Origin: Syntrophaceae bacterium
GTDB taxonomy: Bacteria; Desulfobacterota; Syntrophia; Syntrophales; UBA2185
Assembly: GCA_003142295.1 (NCBI GenBank)
Contig: PLLV01000121.1
Location: 1 to 33,923, forward strand
DNA: 33,923 nucleotides
Reading direction: 5' to 3'
The notes beneath the pieces were generated by a model. It was not told the origin of the DNA, searched no databases, and saw only the letters and a program-made list of their open reading frames with translations. Numbering within the stretch: position 1 is the first letter of the stretch; each line of letters begins with the position of its first letter. Below are positions 18,629 to 28,112 of the stretch, in pieces. Position numbers and translations under genes: made by a program.

Positions 18629-19957
18629 TTATTGAGCAACAATCGAAAGCACCCTGTCAATATCTTTTTTCGTAAGCATTTCTGTGGCGCAGAAGAGAAG
18701 GGTGTTTCTCAGCTCAGGATAATCTTTTTCAAGCTCATATCCGCCTATGACACCTGCGGCTTCGAGTTTCTGATTGACCGTCTTTGGATCAGGACAGCGA
18801 ATTACGAATTCATTGTAAACAGGAGCAGGGAAGACCACTTCCCACCCTTCGAGTTCCGAGAGCCTCTGCTTCAGATAATTAGCTTTCTGGATATTGAGCT
18901 CCGCTAATTTTTTGAGGTTTTTCCCGAGACTGACGAGATAGACGGCAGCAGCCAGGGCGCAGAGGGCTTCATTGGAACAGATATTCGATGTAGCTCTTTC
19001 CCGTCTTATGTGCTGTTCCCTTGTTTGCAGTGTCAGGACAAAACCTCTTTTGCCTTCTTTGTCCACTGTGGCTCCGGCCAGCCGGCCGGGTATCTTCCTC
19101 AGAAATTTGTGCGTGCTGGCGAAAATCCCGAGATAGGGACCTCCGTAGTTCATGGGATTTCCAAAGCTCTGCCCTTCTCCAACGACGAAATCTGCTCCCA
19201 TTTCACCTGCGGGCTTAAGAATACCTAAAGACGTCGCTTCCGTGAATCCTGAGACAAGAAGCGCTCCCTTTGCATGCACTGTGGACTCGATTGAGGCAAT
19301 ATCCTCGATGATTCCAAAAAAGTTGGGGCTCTGAACCAGGACCGCTGCTGTCCGATCGTCCACCGCATGAGATAGGGCATCCCTGTCAAGCTGACCGGAT
19401 TTGCCATAAGGAATTTCAACGACCTCGTATCCATTTGCCCAGGCATATGTAGCGACAACCTGCCGGTACTCAGGATGGACGGAGCGGACAATGACGATTT
19501 TCTCCCTGTTTAAGGTCTTGGCAGCAAGTACCGCAGCCTCAGCCATGGCCGAGGAGCCGTCATACATGGAGGCATTGGCGACCTGCATGCCCGTGACCTT
19601 TGCTATCATGGTCTGGTATTCATAGATGGCCTGAAGGATTCCCTGGCTGATCTCCGCCTGGTAAGGGGTATAAGCTGTGTAGAACTCGGAGCGCGAAATG
19701 ACATGGCCCACAACGGCCGGGATATAATGGTTGTAAACCCCTGCCCCCATGAGGGTAATCGGGGGAACGGCGTTTCGGGAACTAATGCCCTTCATCAGCG
19801 CGGCAACCTCTTGCTCGGAAAGGGCAGGAGGCAGGTCAAGGAGCCCCTTTAATTTATATTTTTCGGGAATATCGGCGAACAGTTCATCCACCGTTTTGAT
19901 GCCGATAATCTCCGTCATCTGTCTTTGATCTTCCGGGGTGTGTGGAACATAGTCCAT
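18629..19957 (-). CDS. gcvPA: Glycine dehydrogenase (decarboxylating) subunit 1
   Basis: DYVPHTPEDQRQMTEIIG; FYTAYTPYQAEISQGILQAIYEYQTMIAKVTGMQVANASMYDG; REQHIRRERATSNICSNEAL. Confidence 0.96.
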   Translation of the reverse strand: MDYVPHTPEDQRQMTEIIGIKTVDELFADIPEKYKLKGLLDLPPALSEQEVAALMKGISSRNAVPPITLMGAGVYNHYIPAVVGHVISRSEFYTAYTPYQAEISQGILQAIYEYQTMIAKVTGMQVANASMYDGSSAMAEAAVLAAKTLNREKIVIVRSVHPEYRQVVATYAWANGYEVVEIPYGKSGQLDRDALSHAVDDRTAAVLVQSPNFFGIIEDIASIESTVHAKGALLVSGFTEATSLGILKPAGEMGADFVVGEGQSFGNPMNYGGPYLGIFASTHKFLRKIPGRLAGATVDKEGKRGFVLTLQTREQHIRRERATSNICSNEALCALAAAVYLVSLGKNLKKLAELNIQKANYLKQRLSELEGWEVVFPAPVYNEFVIRCPDPKTVNQKLEAAGVIGGYELEKDYPELRNTLLFCATEMLTKKDIDRVLSIVAQ

Positions 19958-20066
19958 ATCGCGATCCTTTCTCTGGTCTATACTTCGAGTAGTTTGACAT
20001 CGCGGGGCTTTGATGAAACAATCCTGAGATGGGATTGCCGCGCCTGGGCCGCAATAGAATGGAAAA

Positions 20067-20465
20067 TTAGTGCTTCTCCTCTTTGATCATCTCCGTGTAG
20101 CGGGCTGCATCCATGAGGTTATTCAATTCAGCCGGATCATCCATCTTAAGTTTAGCTATCCAGCCTTTTCCAAAGGCATCCTGATTTACAAGTTCCGGGT
20201 GCTCCTCCAGTTCTTTATTGACTTCTATGACTTCTCCGCTCACAGGCGAGAAGACATCAGAAACAGACTTTACGGATTCTACCACCGCCATCGGTTCCAT
20301 TTGCTTGACTTTCTTCCCTATTGCCGGAAGCTCCACAAAGACAATATCAGTAAGCAGCTCCTGAGCATGATCGGTAATGCCCATCTTAATCGTTCCGTCC
20401 CTGTTATCCATTGCCCATTCGTGTTCCTTTGAATACCTTCTGTCTGCTGGATTCGGTTTTGACAT
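20067..20465 (-). CDS. gcvH: Glycine cleavage system H protein
   Basis: RRYSKEHEWA; lipoyl-lysine motif VESVKSVSDVFSPVSGEVIEVN; GWIAKLK. Confidence 0.96.
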   Translation of the reverse strand: MSKPNPADRRYSKEHEWAMDNRDGTIKMGITDHAQELLTDIVFVELPAIGKKVKQMEPMAVVESVKSVSDVFSPVSGEVIEVNKELEEHPELVNQDAFGKGWIAKLKMDDPAELNNLMDAARYTEMIKEEKH

Positions 20466-20529
20466 TATTCTCCCCCTTCAATCTATTTTCCTATGCCTTC
20501 AGCCCCGTTTGCCGCATATTCCGAGAACA

Positions 20530-21624
20530 TCATTTCTGCCTTCTGTAAAAAGGCAATTCTACAATCCGCGCTCCGGCATGGTGATCACGGATCTGAATGA
20601 AAATATCCGTGCCCGGCCTGCTGTATGATACGGGCACAAAAGCCAGTCCCACCGCCTTCTGCAAGGTAGGAGTATATGTCCCCGATGTCACGACGCCCAC
20701 TTCACTTGCATCCTTGAACACCTTGTACCCGTGTCTCGCTATTCCTCTTTCTTCCATCTCGAAGCCGACCAGTTTTCTGGCCAAGCCCTTTTCTTTCAGC
20801 CGCTTCAAAGCGGAACTCCCGGCAAAGTTTTTCTCCAGATTTGTTACCCACCCGTAAACGACCTCCAAAGGGGTAATAGTTTCGTCCATATCATTTCCGT
20901 ATAACATCATCCCGGCCTCCAGACGCAGGGTGTCCCGTGCGCCTAATCCAACAGGTTTAAGTCCGAAGCTCGTCCCGATCTCCAGAAGTTTATCCCAGAT
21001 TTCTCCTATCCTCCGGCTTTCCGTATAGATCTCAAATCCGTCCTCTCCGGTGTAACCGCTGCGTGACACAAGAGCCGGTATTTTCATAACTTTCGTGTCT
21101 TTGGCATGGTAGTAAGTTAAAGATGCCAAATCATCTGACGTAAGATTCTGAAGAATCTCCCGCGACAGGGGTCCCTGTAGATCTATCTTGCCTGTTCGAT
21201 CGCTATTATCAACAACCTCTACATCGGATAGTCCCCTTGCTTTTCTCTGTGTCTCAATCCATGAGTAATCTTTGTCCTTCGTCCCGGCATTCGTAACGAC
21301 CAGATAATGCTCCTCTCCCCGGCGATACACCGTTACATCATCGATGATGCCACCGTTTTCATTCGTCATGACGCTCAGCTTGATCTGTCCGATGGCCTGT
21401 CCTTCTATATTTCTGCTCAATACCCATTGCAAGAGCTCAAAAGCCTGAGGTCCTTTGACCTCAATCTCTCCCATATGGCAGATGTCAAATAGTCCCGCTT
21501 TCATCCTGGTTGCATGGTGCTCTTCAATTACGTTGCTGTATTGAACCGGCATGGCCCAGCCGCCGAAATCAATTATTTTCCCGCCGAGCGTGACGTGACG
21601 ATCATAGAGTGGAGTTTTCTTCAT
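20530..21624 (-). CDS. gcvT: Glycine cleavage system T protein (aminomethyltransferase)
   Basis: MKKTPLYDRHVTLGGKIIDFGGWAMPVQY; SRSGYTGEDGFEIY; LGARDTLRLEAGMMLYGNDMDE. ATG 21624 follows GGAGGAGAACTGTCA; the track start (TTG 21681) is a likely artefact. Confidence 0.95.
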   Translation of the reverse strand: MKKTPLYDRHVTLGGKIIDFGGWAMPVQYSNVIEEHHATRMKAGLFDICHMGEIEVKGPQAFELLQWVLSRNIEGQAIGQIKLSVMTNENGGIIDDVTVYRRGEEHYLVVTNAGTKDKDYSWIETQRKARGLSDVEVVDNSDRTGKIDLQGPLSREILQNLTSDDLASLTYYHAKDTKVMKIPALVSRSGYTGEDGFEIYTESRRIGEIWDKLLEIGTSFGLKPVGLGARDTLRLEAGMMLYGNDMDETITPLEVVYGWVTNLEKNFAGSSALKRLKEKGLARKLVGFEMEERGIARHGYKVFKDASEVGVVTSGTYTPTLQKAVGLAFVPVSYSRPGTDIFIQIRDHHAGARIVELPFYRRQK

Positions 21625-21646
21625 TGACAGTTCTCCTCCGGGATGT

Positions 21647-21676
21647 GGACAGGCTTGTATAGTGCAAGTCCTGTCC
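21647..21676 (-). promoter_or_regulatory. Hairpin in the gcvT 5' UTR, upstream of the SD
   Basis: Minus strand GGACAGG-A-CTTG-CACTATA-CAAG-CCTGTCC: 11 paired positions, one bulged A, 7-nt loop; about 10 nt upstream of GGAGGAG. Confidence 0.5.
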
Positions 21677-22022
21677 GTCAAGCTGGTTCGATGAAAGAGC
21701 CTTTTTATAATTTAAAACCAGTACTTGTAGTAAATGAGGGACCAGATTACGAGAATAAAAATTACGAAGAAAAATACTTGTTTTCTTGAAAACCGTAGAT
21801 CTTGCAACGAGATTCTTGCGATTTTTGCAGATTGTCCATTTCGATTCAATGGGATACTGTCAGCAGAGCAGAGAGCAGCTTTTCCTATATGCTGCCCGGT
21901 TCACCCAATGGCAGGATAAGTAACACAGGCCAGACTATATTTCAAGACATAAATAATTTTGCGACTGCTCCTTTTAGGTGCGGAGAAAATAAGCTATGAA
22001 ACACGGATAAGAAAGGGGAATA

Positions 22023-22637
22023 TCAGATATTTCGGGAAATTCCGTTACCGTTAACTGCTTTTATCTTTCCAAAAGTCCTTTCAAAAAACTCTTGTTTTTG
22101 TTTCGGAATGTATAGTGTGCCTTCGCAATCGATGATCAACTTACCTTCAAGGTGGTCAATTTCATGTTGTGCGACACGGGCAACGTAATCTGTATAGCGC
22201 TTGTTTATTCTGCGCCCGCTTATATCAACCGCCCTGACTTTGATCTCAGGAAATCTGCTAACTTCGACCTGGATTTCCGGACATGAGAGACATCCCTCAG
22301 TCATCGTCACCATTTCACCCCTGGCTTGAGTAATACGGGGGTTGATCAAGAGCTCGTAATCGCTTTCGTCCTTTGACCAGCCCTTCTCATTGAATCCTTT
22401 GTTTCTAAAGATAATTATTTTTTTGCTTATACCGATCTGCGGAGCCGCCAAACCTGCAGCTTCATCCATGGACAGGAAGGCGTCGACGAGGGTCCTAATC
22501 TCCTTTTTTCTTTCTTCATCGAAGGGAAGCGGAATATCATCACATAGCCTCCTCAGGACGAGGGCTTCCTCTTCATTAATCTTGTCATCCTTCCACAGTG
22601 TAAGAACTCTTACATCAGACATCACTTTCCCCGTCAC
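22023..22637 (-). CDS. def: Peptide deformylase (divergent N-terminus)
   Basis: AAGLAAPQIGI, EGCLSCPE and QHEIDHLEGKL: the three PDF motifs in order. Confidence 0.9.
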   Translation of the reverse strand: MTGKVMSDVRVLTLWKDDKINEEEALVLRRLCDDIPLPFDEERKKEIRTLVDAFLSMDEAAGLAAPQIGISKKIIIFRNKGFNEKGWSKDESDYELLINPRITQARGEMVTMTEGCLSCPEIQVEVSRFPEIKVRAVDISGRRINKRYTDYVARVAQHEIDHLEGKLIIDCEGTLYIPKQKQEFFERTFGKIKAVNGNGISRNI

Positions 22638-22738
22638 AAGTTATTTAAGTTTTTATATAGCATCCCGCACCCATTATTTCAAGTTTCTTGCGATCTTCAA
22701 ATACCCTTGATAATTTTACGGATGTCTGCTAATTTTTT

Positions 22739-22767
22739 TTGGACAGACTTGGGAACCCATTTATAAT
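22739..22767 (+). promoter_or_regulatory. Candidate sigma70-type promoter for the radical SAM-selA-rluD direction
   Basis: TTGGAC (22739-22744), 17-nt spacer, perfect TATAAT (22762-22767), about 25 nt before the apparent start. Confidence 0.55.
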
Positions 22768-22791
22768 AACAGCAGAAGTAAGAGTGCAATC

Positions 22792-24030
22792 TTGATAAAT
22801 GCAATCGTAACAAATAAGGCAAGGCAGGAGTTTGCCAGACTGATGAAATTTGAAAGCGGTGGGGCACCGATCATAGGTTCCGCCAACTTAAACAAATTGC
22901 CCCTCTTGTACATACACATCCCCTTCTGCGAAAAACTATGTCCCTACTGTTCTTTCCACCGCGTCGTCTTTGACAGCGCCCTTTGTCGCGATTACTTCAA
23001 GGCCCTTAGGAAAGAAATCATGCTCTATAAGGGCAAGGGGTATGATTTCAGCGGCATCTACGTGGGAGGAGGAACACCGACCATCCTCGTAGAAGAGCTC
23101 GAGGAGACGCTAAAGCTGGCGCGGCAATGTTTTTCCATTCGGCAAATCTCCGTAGAGACAAATCCGAACCATCTCACAGATGAAACTATCTCCGCTCTCA
23201 AGCGCGCAGGCATAAACCGGCTTTCCGTCGGAGTCCAAAGCTTTGACGATCAACTGCTTCGGGATATGGATAGATATGACAAGTACGGGAGCCGCGAGGC
23301 CATAACTCACCGGCTATCGCAGACTCTGGGGCATTTTGACACCCTTAACGCGGACATGATTTTCAATTTCCCTTCCCAGACCATGACCATGCTGGAGAGG
23401 GATCTGGACATTCTTATGGATATAGGGATAGACCAGATCACATACTACCCCCTCATGGTTTCAGATTCGACCCGTCAGGCGATCGGTGAAAAGTTCGGGT
23501 ATGTCAATTACGCAAAAGAGGAACAATTCTACCACCGGATTGCAGAACGGCTGATACCGGCATACCGGCACTCGTCTGCGTGGTGCTTTTCAAAAAACGC
23601 CGCCATGATTGACGAGTATATTGTGGATTACGATGAATATGCCGGTATAGGCAGCGGATCTATCGGCTATTTAAACGGTATATGCTATGCCAATACCTTT
23701 AATATTGCGGAATACATCTCGCAGGTCAACCGCGGTGAAATGCCTATTATGGCCTCCCGATCTTTCCGGCTCAAGGATCGGTTGCGCTATGATTTCCTCA
23801 TGAAACTCTTCGGCATGAATATGGATATTGGGGCATCACGAGCGAAGTATGGGGGGATTTTTTATCAGGCTCTCTGGTTTAATATTCTTGCTTTTATCCT
23901 TGCAGGTGCTTTACAGTATCGCCCATCTCATCTTCACCTGACGAAGCGAGGATGTTATCTCTGGGTGATCATGATGAGGGAGTTTTTTATTGCAGTCAAT
24001 AACTTTCGTGATTTTTGCCGGTCTGGATAG
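22792..24030 (+). CDS. Radical SAM coproporphyrinogen III oxidase-like protein (HemW-like)
   Basis: LYIHIPFCEKLCPYCSFHRV, IYVGGGTPTIL, ISVETNPNHLT, INRLSVGVQSFDDQLL. Start uncertain (TTG 22792 or ATG 22843). Confidence 0.88.
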   Translation: MINAIVTNKARQEFARLMKFESGGAPIIGSANLNKLPLLYIHIPFCEKLCPYCSFHRVVFDSALCRDYFKALRKEIMLYKGKGYDFSGIYVGGGTPTILVEELEETLKLARQCFSIRQISVETNPNHLTDETISALKRAGINRLSVGVQSFDDQLLRDMDRYDKYGSREAITHRLSQTLGHFDTLNADMIFNFPSQTMTMLERDLDILMDIGIDQITYYPLMVSDSTRQAIGEKFGYVNYAKEEQFYHRIAERLIPAYRHSSAWCFSKNAAMIDEYIVDYDEYAGIGSGSIGYLNGICYANTFNIAEYISQVNRGEMPIMASRSFRLKDRLRYDFLMKLFGMNMDIGASRAKYGGIFYQALWFNILAFILAGALQYRPSHLHLTKRGCYLWVIMMREFFIAVNNFRDFCRSG

Positions 24031-24076
24031 TATTATAGGTACAAGACATCATATTTGTTGAGCCGCATCGTGACAC

Positions 24077-25507
24077 ATGACAAAACAAAAGCTCGATGAC
24101 CACAGAATGACATTATTAAGGGGTCTCCCCAAGATTGACGAGGTAATGCTCTCTCTGGAAAAAAAGGGGGCATTTGCCAGAACCCCAAAATACATAGTCA
24201 AGTCTATCTGCCGATCGGTTGTGGAAGAACTGAGGCAGGAGATCCTGAATAAACAGATGGATGCAAAAGGAATGCGCCTGCCCACGGCGGGAGAGGTCGT
24301 TGATAAAGTTATGCGAATCATCAATGGGCTTCATCAGTACAGACTTCGCAAAGTAGTAAATGCAACAGGCGTAATTTTGCACACCAACCTGGGCAGAGCG
24401 CCCTTATGCGCCGATGCCCTGCAGAGGCTCATGGAAATAGCGGGGGGATATTCGAATCTGGAATATGACCTTGTGAAAGGGGAAAGAGGACTCCGTTATG
24501 ACCACGTGCAGAAGATTCTCTGCGAGCTATCCGGTGCGGAAGATGCTCTAGTCGTCAATAACAATGCCGCTGCCGTTCTGCTTGCGCTCAACACCCTTGC
24601 GGAGGGGAAGCAGGTCATTGTATCGAGGGGAGAGCTTGTTGAAATTGGAGGTGAATTCCGCATACCGGAAGTCATGGAAAAAAGCGGGGCATGTCTTTAT
24701 GAAGTGGGAACGACCAACCGAACCCGCCTTAAGGATTATGAAAAGGCCATTGGCCCGGAAACAGCGCTCATCCTGAAGGTCCACACAAGTAATTTCAGAA
24801 TTATTGGCTTTACGGAAGATACGGATCTCGCCTCACTTGTCGCCCTGGGAAAAAACTACGGCATACCTGTGATGTATGATCTGGGCAGCGGTTGTTTCGC
24901 AGAGCTGGACCGTTACGGCCTGGAGAGAGAACCCACGGTCCGCGATGTGCTGGCAACGGGTGTTGGCGTCGTTACCTTCAGCGGCGATAAACTTTTAGGC
25001 GGCCCGCAGGCGGGCGTCATTCTCGGACAGAAGGACATTCTGCAGAAAATCAAGAAGAATCCCCTCAATAGGGCCCTTCGCATCGACAAGTTGACTCTGG
25101 CTGCGTTAGAGGCGACATTGATGCAATATCTGCAACCGGAAATGGCTGTAACGCGTCTCAGGGTTCTCATGGCATTGACAGAAAAGCTCGCGGATGTCAC
25201 CAAGCGGGCCAAGAAACTTCTGTCTATGTTGAGAAAAGAGCATTTTGAAGGGCTGGCTATCTCCGTGACAAAAGGATTTTCCATGTCAGGAGGGGGTTCC
25301 CTTCCCGCCCAAGAGATTCCCACAATGCTCCTCAGTATCGTATCAACGCACATGTCGCCGAGCAGCCTTGAGGAACGCCTGAGGCGGCTCGATGTTCCGA
25401 TAATAGCACGCATTGCAGAAGACGAGGTTCTCTTTGACATGAGAACCATAGAGGAGGGAGAATTCCCATATATAAGGGACGGGCTAAAAAAAATCACCTC
25501 ATCATGA
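24077..25507 (+). CDS. selA: L-seryl-tRNA(Sec) selenium transferase
   Basis: RKVVNATGVILHTNLGRAPL; YSNLEYDLVKGERGLRYDHV; DLGSGCF; TFSGDKLLGGPQAGVILG (PLP lysine region). Confidence 0.96.
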   Translation: MTKQKLDDHRMTLLRGLPKIDEVMLSLEKKGAFARTPKYIVKSICRSVVEELRQEILNKQMDAKGMRLPTAGEVVDKVMRIINGLHQYRLRKVVNATGVILHTNLGRAPLCADALQRLMEIAGGYSNLEYDLVKGERGLRYDHVQKILCELSGAEDALVVNNNAAAVLLALNTLAEGKQVIVSRGELVEIGGEFRIPEVMEKSGACLYEVGTTNRTRLKDYEKAIGPETALILKVHTSNFRIIGFTEDTDLASLVALGKNYGIPVMYDLGSGCFAELDRYGLEREPTVRDVLATGVGVVTFSGDKLLGGPQAGVILGQKDILQKIKKNPLNRALRIDKLTLAALEATLMQYLQPEMAVTRLRVLMALTEKLADVTKRAKKLLSMLRKEHFEGLAISVTKGFSMSGGGSLPAQEIPTMLLSIVSTHMSPSSLEERLRRLDVPIIARIAEDEVLFDMRTIEEGEFPYIRDGLKKITSS

Positions 25508-26493
25508 GAGATAAACCGATGGGTTCTCAGGAACGAAAAAGCGATGAATTCATCGTTGCTTCTCATGAAGCGGGGTTAAGGCTTGACATCTATCTTTCCC
25601 TTAAGGATTTAGGTTTATCCCGCTCTCAGATCAAGAAGTCCGTAGATGACAAGCTGGTCCGGGTGAACGGTGTCCATACCAAGGTCAGTTACCGGTTAAG
25701 GTCCGGAGATATTGTAGAGATCGACAAACGGGAACCAGTAGCCTGCCGTGCTTTACCGCAAGACATTCCCCTGACTATCATTTACGAAGATCAGCATATC
25801 CTGGTGGTTGACAAACCGGCTGGAATGGTTGTCCACCCGGCGGCGGGACATGTTCAGGATACCATGGTGAATGCTATCCTTCACCATTGCCAGAACCTTT
25901 CCGGAATTGGCGGCATCCTGCGACCGGGAATCGTCCATCGTCTGGACAAAGGAACTTCGGGATTGCTGGTTGTGGCCAAATCGGATGAAGCGCACCAGGG
26001 GTTGGCCGGTCAGTTCAAGCGGCACGAAGTTAAAAAAACGTACAAAGCCCTCGTCTATGGCAATCCAAAGGAAGATGAAGGCGTAATAGACGTGCCTGTG
26101 GGGAGGCATCCAGTGGATCGAAAGAAGATGTCTACTAGAAGCCGGCGGAGCAAAGAGGCGATTACACGCTGGCGGGTGCATGAACGGTTTGGCATGACAG
26201 CCATGTTAGACGTGGACATCGTAACGGGGAGAACACATCAGATCAGGGTTCACCTGAGCTCTTTGGGTCATCCTGTCGTGGGCGACAGCGTATACGGCAA
26301 CCCTAAGCGGGCCGATGCTGTTCACAATACTTTTGTGAGATCAAAGCTGAAAGCAATGAAACGGCAGGCCCTCCATGCGGCAAGGATCGGGTTTGTTCAT
26401 CCTGTTACCTCACAGGATATGGTATTTACGTCTCCCCTGCCGGATGACATGGCAGACCTATCGGATTTTCTCAGGAGATATGTTCAGGTATAA
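25504..26493 (+). CDS. RluD-family ribosomal large subunit pseudouridine synthase
   Basis: S4-like N-terminus; HRLDKGTSGLLVVAKSDEAHQGL catalytic motif; GRTHQIRVHLSSLGHPVVGDSVYG. ATGA overlap with selA. Confidence 0.93.
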   Translation: MRDKPMGSQERKSDEFIVASHEAGLRLDIYLSLKDLGLSRSQIKKSVDDKLVRVNGVHTKVSYRLRSGDIVEIDKREPVACRALPQDIPLTIIYEDQHILVVDKPAGMVVHPAAGHVQDTMVNAILHHCQNLSGIGGILRPGIVHRLDKGTSGLLVVAKSDEAHQGLAGQFKRHEVKKTYKALVYGNPKEDEGVIDVPVGRHPVDRKKMSTRSRRSKEAITRWRVHERFGMTAMLDVDIVTGRTHQIRVHLSSLGHPVVGDSVYGNPKRADAVHNTFVRSKLKAMKRQALHAARIGFVHPVTSQDMVFTSPLPDDMADLSDFLRRYVQV

Positions 26494-26496
26494 TCC

Positions 26497-27210
26497 ATGC
26501 ATCTGAAGAACATTACCATCGATCAGTCAAAATATCCCTCTTACGACTATTACCCTTTCAATTTACCCGTCTTTCAGAAAACGAAGCGCATAACCTTTAA
26601 TGCTCCAGTTACTTTTTTTGTAGGTGAAAACGGATCGGGCAAATCAACCTTATTACAGGCTCTGTCCCGCTCATGCGGCATTCACATATGGCAAGAGGCG
26701 GAAAGAACCCGCTACAATAATAATCCATATGAAAATAAATTCTGCGATAACCTGATAATTGAATGGTCAGACGGCAGCGTGCCAGGCTCCTTCTTCGGTT
26801 CCGACATTTTTCATCACTTCACGCAGATCCTGGACGAGTGGGCATCAGCGGATCCTGGCCAACTCAGGTATTTCGGCGGTAAATCCCTGATCACCCAGTC
26901 TCATGGCGAATCTCTCATGTCGTTTTTCAGATCACGTTATCAAATCAAAGGTCTCTATCTGTTAGACGAGCCGGAGACGGCGCTGTCTCCCCGCAGTCAG
27001 CTTGCACTGCTTGAATTATTGACGGAGACGAGCGCCAAGGATCATGCCCAATTCATTATTGCAACCCATTCCCCGATACTGCTTGCGTGTCCTGACGCAG
27101 TGATATACAGTTTTGATTACAGTCCTGTAAGACAAATACTATACGAAGAAACAGAGCACTATAAGATTTACAGGGACTTTCTGGAAAACAGGACCAATTA
27201 CTTAAAGTAA
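26497..27210 (+). CDS. AAA/ABC-type ATPase domain protein
   Basis: Walker A FVGENGSGKSTLLQAL, signature-like QSHGES, Walker B LYLLDEPETALSP, H-loop IIATHSPILL. Confidence 0.88.
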   Translation: MHLKNITIDQSKYPSYDYYPFNLPVFQKTKRITFNAPVTFFVGENGSGKSTLLQALSRSCGIHIWQEAERTRYNNNPYENKFCDNLIIEWSDGSVPGSFFGSDIFHHFTQILDEWASADPGQLRYFGGKSLITQSHGESLMSFFRSRYQIKGLYLLDEPETALSPRSQLALLELLTETSAKDHAQFIIATHSPILLACPDAVIYSFDYSPVRQILYEETEHYKIYRDFLENRTNYLK

Positions 27211-27392
27211 CCAGCATAGATCTCGAAGCAGGGATTGCCAAGGGACGACGAGGCATCGTATCGTTAGATTCATCAAGTGAGGATGAGGAAGTTAAATAGG
27301 GATAAAAGTACGAGCCCGCCTGCGGCATTTTGGGATATTGACTTATTCTATTGAAAATATCATCATATAATCCTCACCGAAAAAGTATAAAC

Positions 27393-28112
27393 ATGAAAGA
27401 TCAGGAAAAAACAAAAGAGCAACTGATAAAAGAGACCAATGACCTGCGCGCCCGTGTTGCAGAACTGGAAGAATCGGACGCCGAGCGCAGGCAGGCAAAG
27501 GAGGCCCTCTCACAAAGTCTGGAAAAGTTGAAAAGAGCAACAGGGTTTATCATCGATGTCATAGTCATGGTCGTTGAGACAAGGGACCCATATATGGCTG
27601 GACATCAAAAAAGGGTGGCGGACCTTGCCCGCTCTATTGCGGCGGAAATGAATTTATCGGGGGAGATCATTGACGGCATCGGTATGGCCGGCTTAATCCA
27701 TGATTTGGGAAAGATATCCATACCGGCGGAAATTCTTGGACAACCCCGTCAACTCACTGACGTCGAATATAGTCTTGTAAAAACTCACCCTGAGATAGGT
27801 TATCAAATATTGAAGGACATAGACTTTTACAGGCCTGTTGCCCTTATTGTCTATCAGCATCATGAGCGGATGAACGGTACCGGCTATCCACAAGGCATCA
27901 AGGGAGAAGATATCCTTCCGGAGGCGAGAATCCTGGGAGTGGCCGATGTTGTTGAAGCAATATGCAGGCATCGGCCTTACAGGCCTGCATCGAGAATAGA
28001 TAAGGCTTTGAAAGAAATCTCTCAATACAGCGGTGTTCTCTACGATCCGGAAGTGGTTGATGCCTGCACAAGACTCTTCAGTGAAAAAGGGTTCAGATTT
28101 AAATCCCGTTAG
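27393..28112 (+). CDS. HD-GYP domain phosphodiesterase-like protein
   Basis: GHQKRVADLARSIA, AGLIHDLGKISIP, QHHERMNGTGYPQGIKGEDI, ILGVADVVEAICRHRPYR. Start could also be ATG 27351. Confidence 0.88.
   Translation: MKDQEKTKEQLIKETNDLRARVAELEESDAERRQAKEALSQSLEKLKRATGFIIDVIVMVVETRDPYMAGHQKRVADLARSIAAEMNLSGEIIDGIGMAGLIHDLGKISIPAEILGQPRQLTDVEYSLVKTHPEIGYQILKDIDFYRPVALIVYQHHERMNGTGYPQGIKGEDILPEARILGVADVVEAICRHRPYRPASRIDKALKEISQYSGVLYDPEVVDACTRLFSEKGFRFKSR

Noticed and set aside
21625-22022. Glycine or cobalamin riboswitch upstream of gcvT
   Set aside because: Looked for the conserved cores on both strands and did not recognise them by eye; retained only as an unclassified leader candidate.
24913-25566. 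217-aa minus-strand ORF opposite selA
   Set aside because: Ser/Arg-rich antisense shadow of selA with no conserved motifs.
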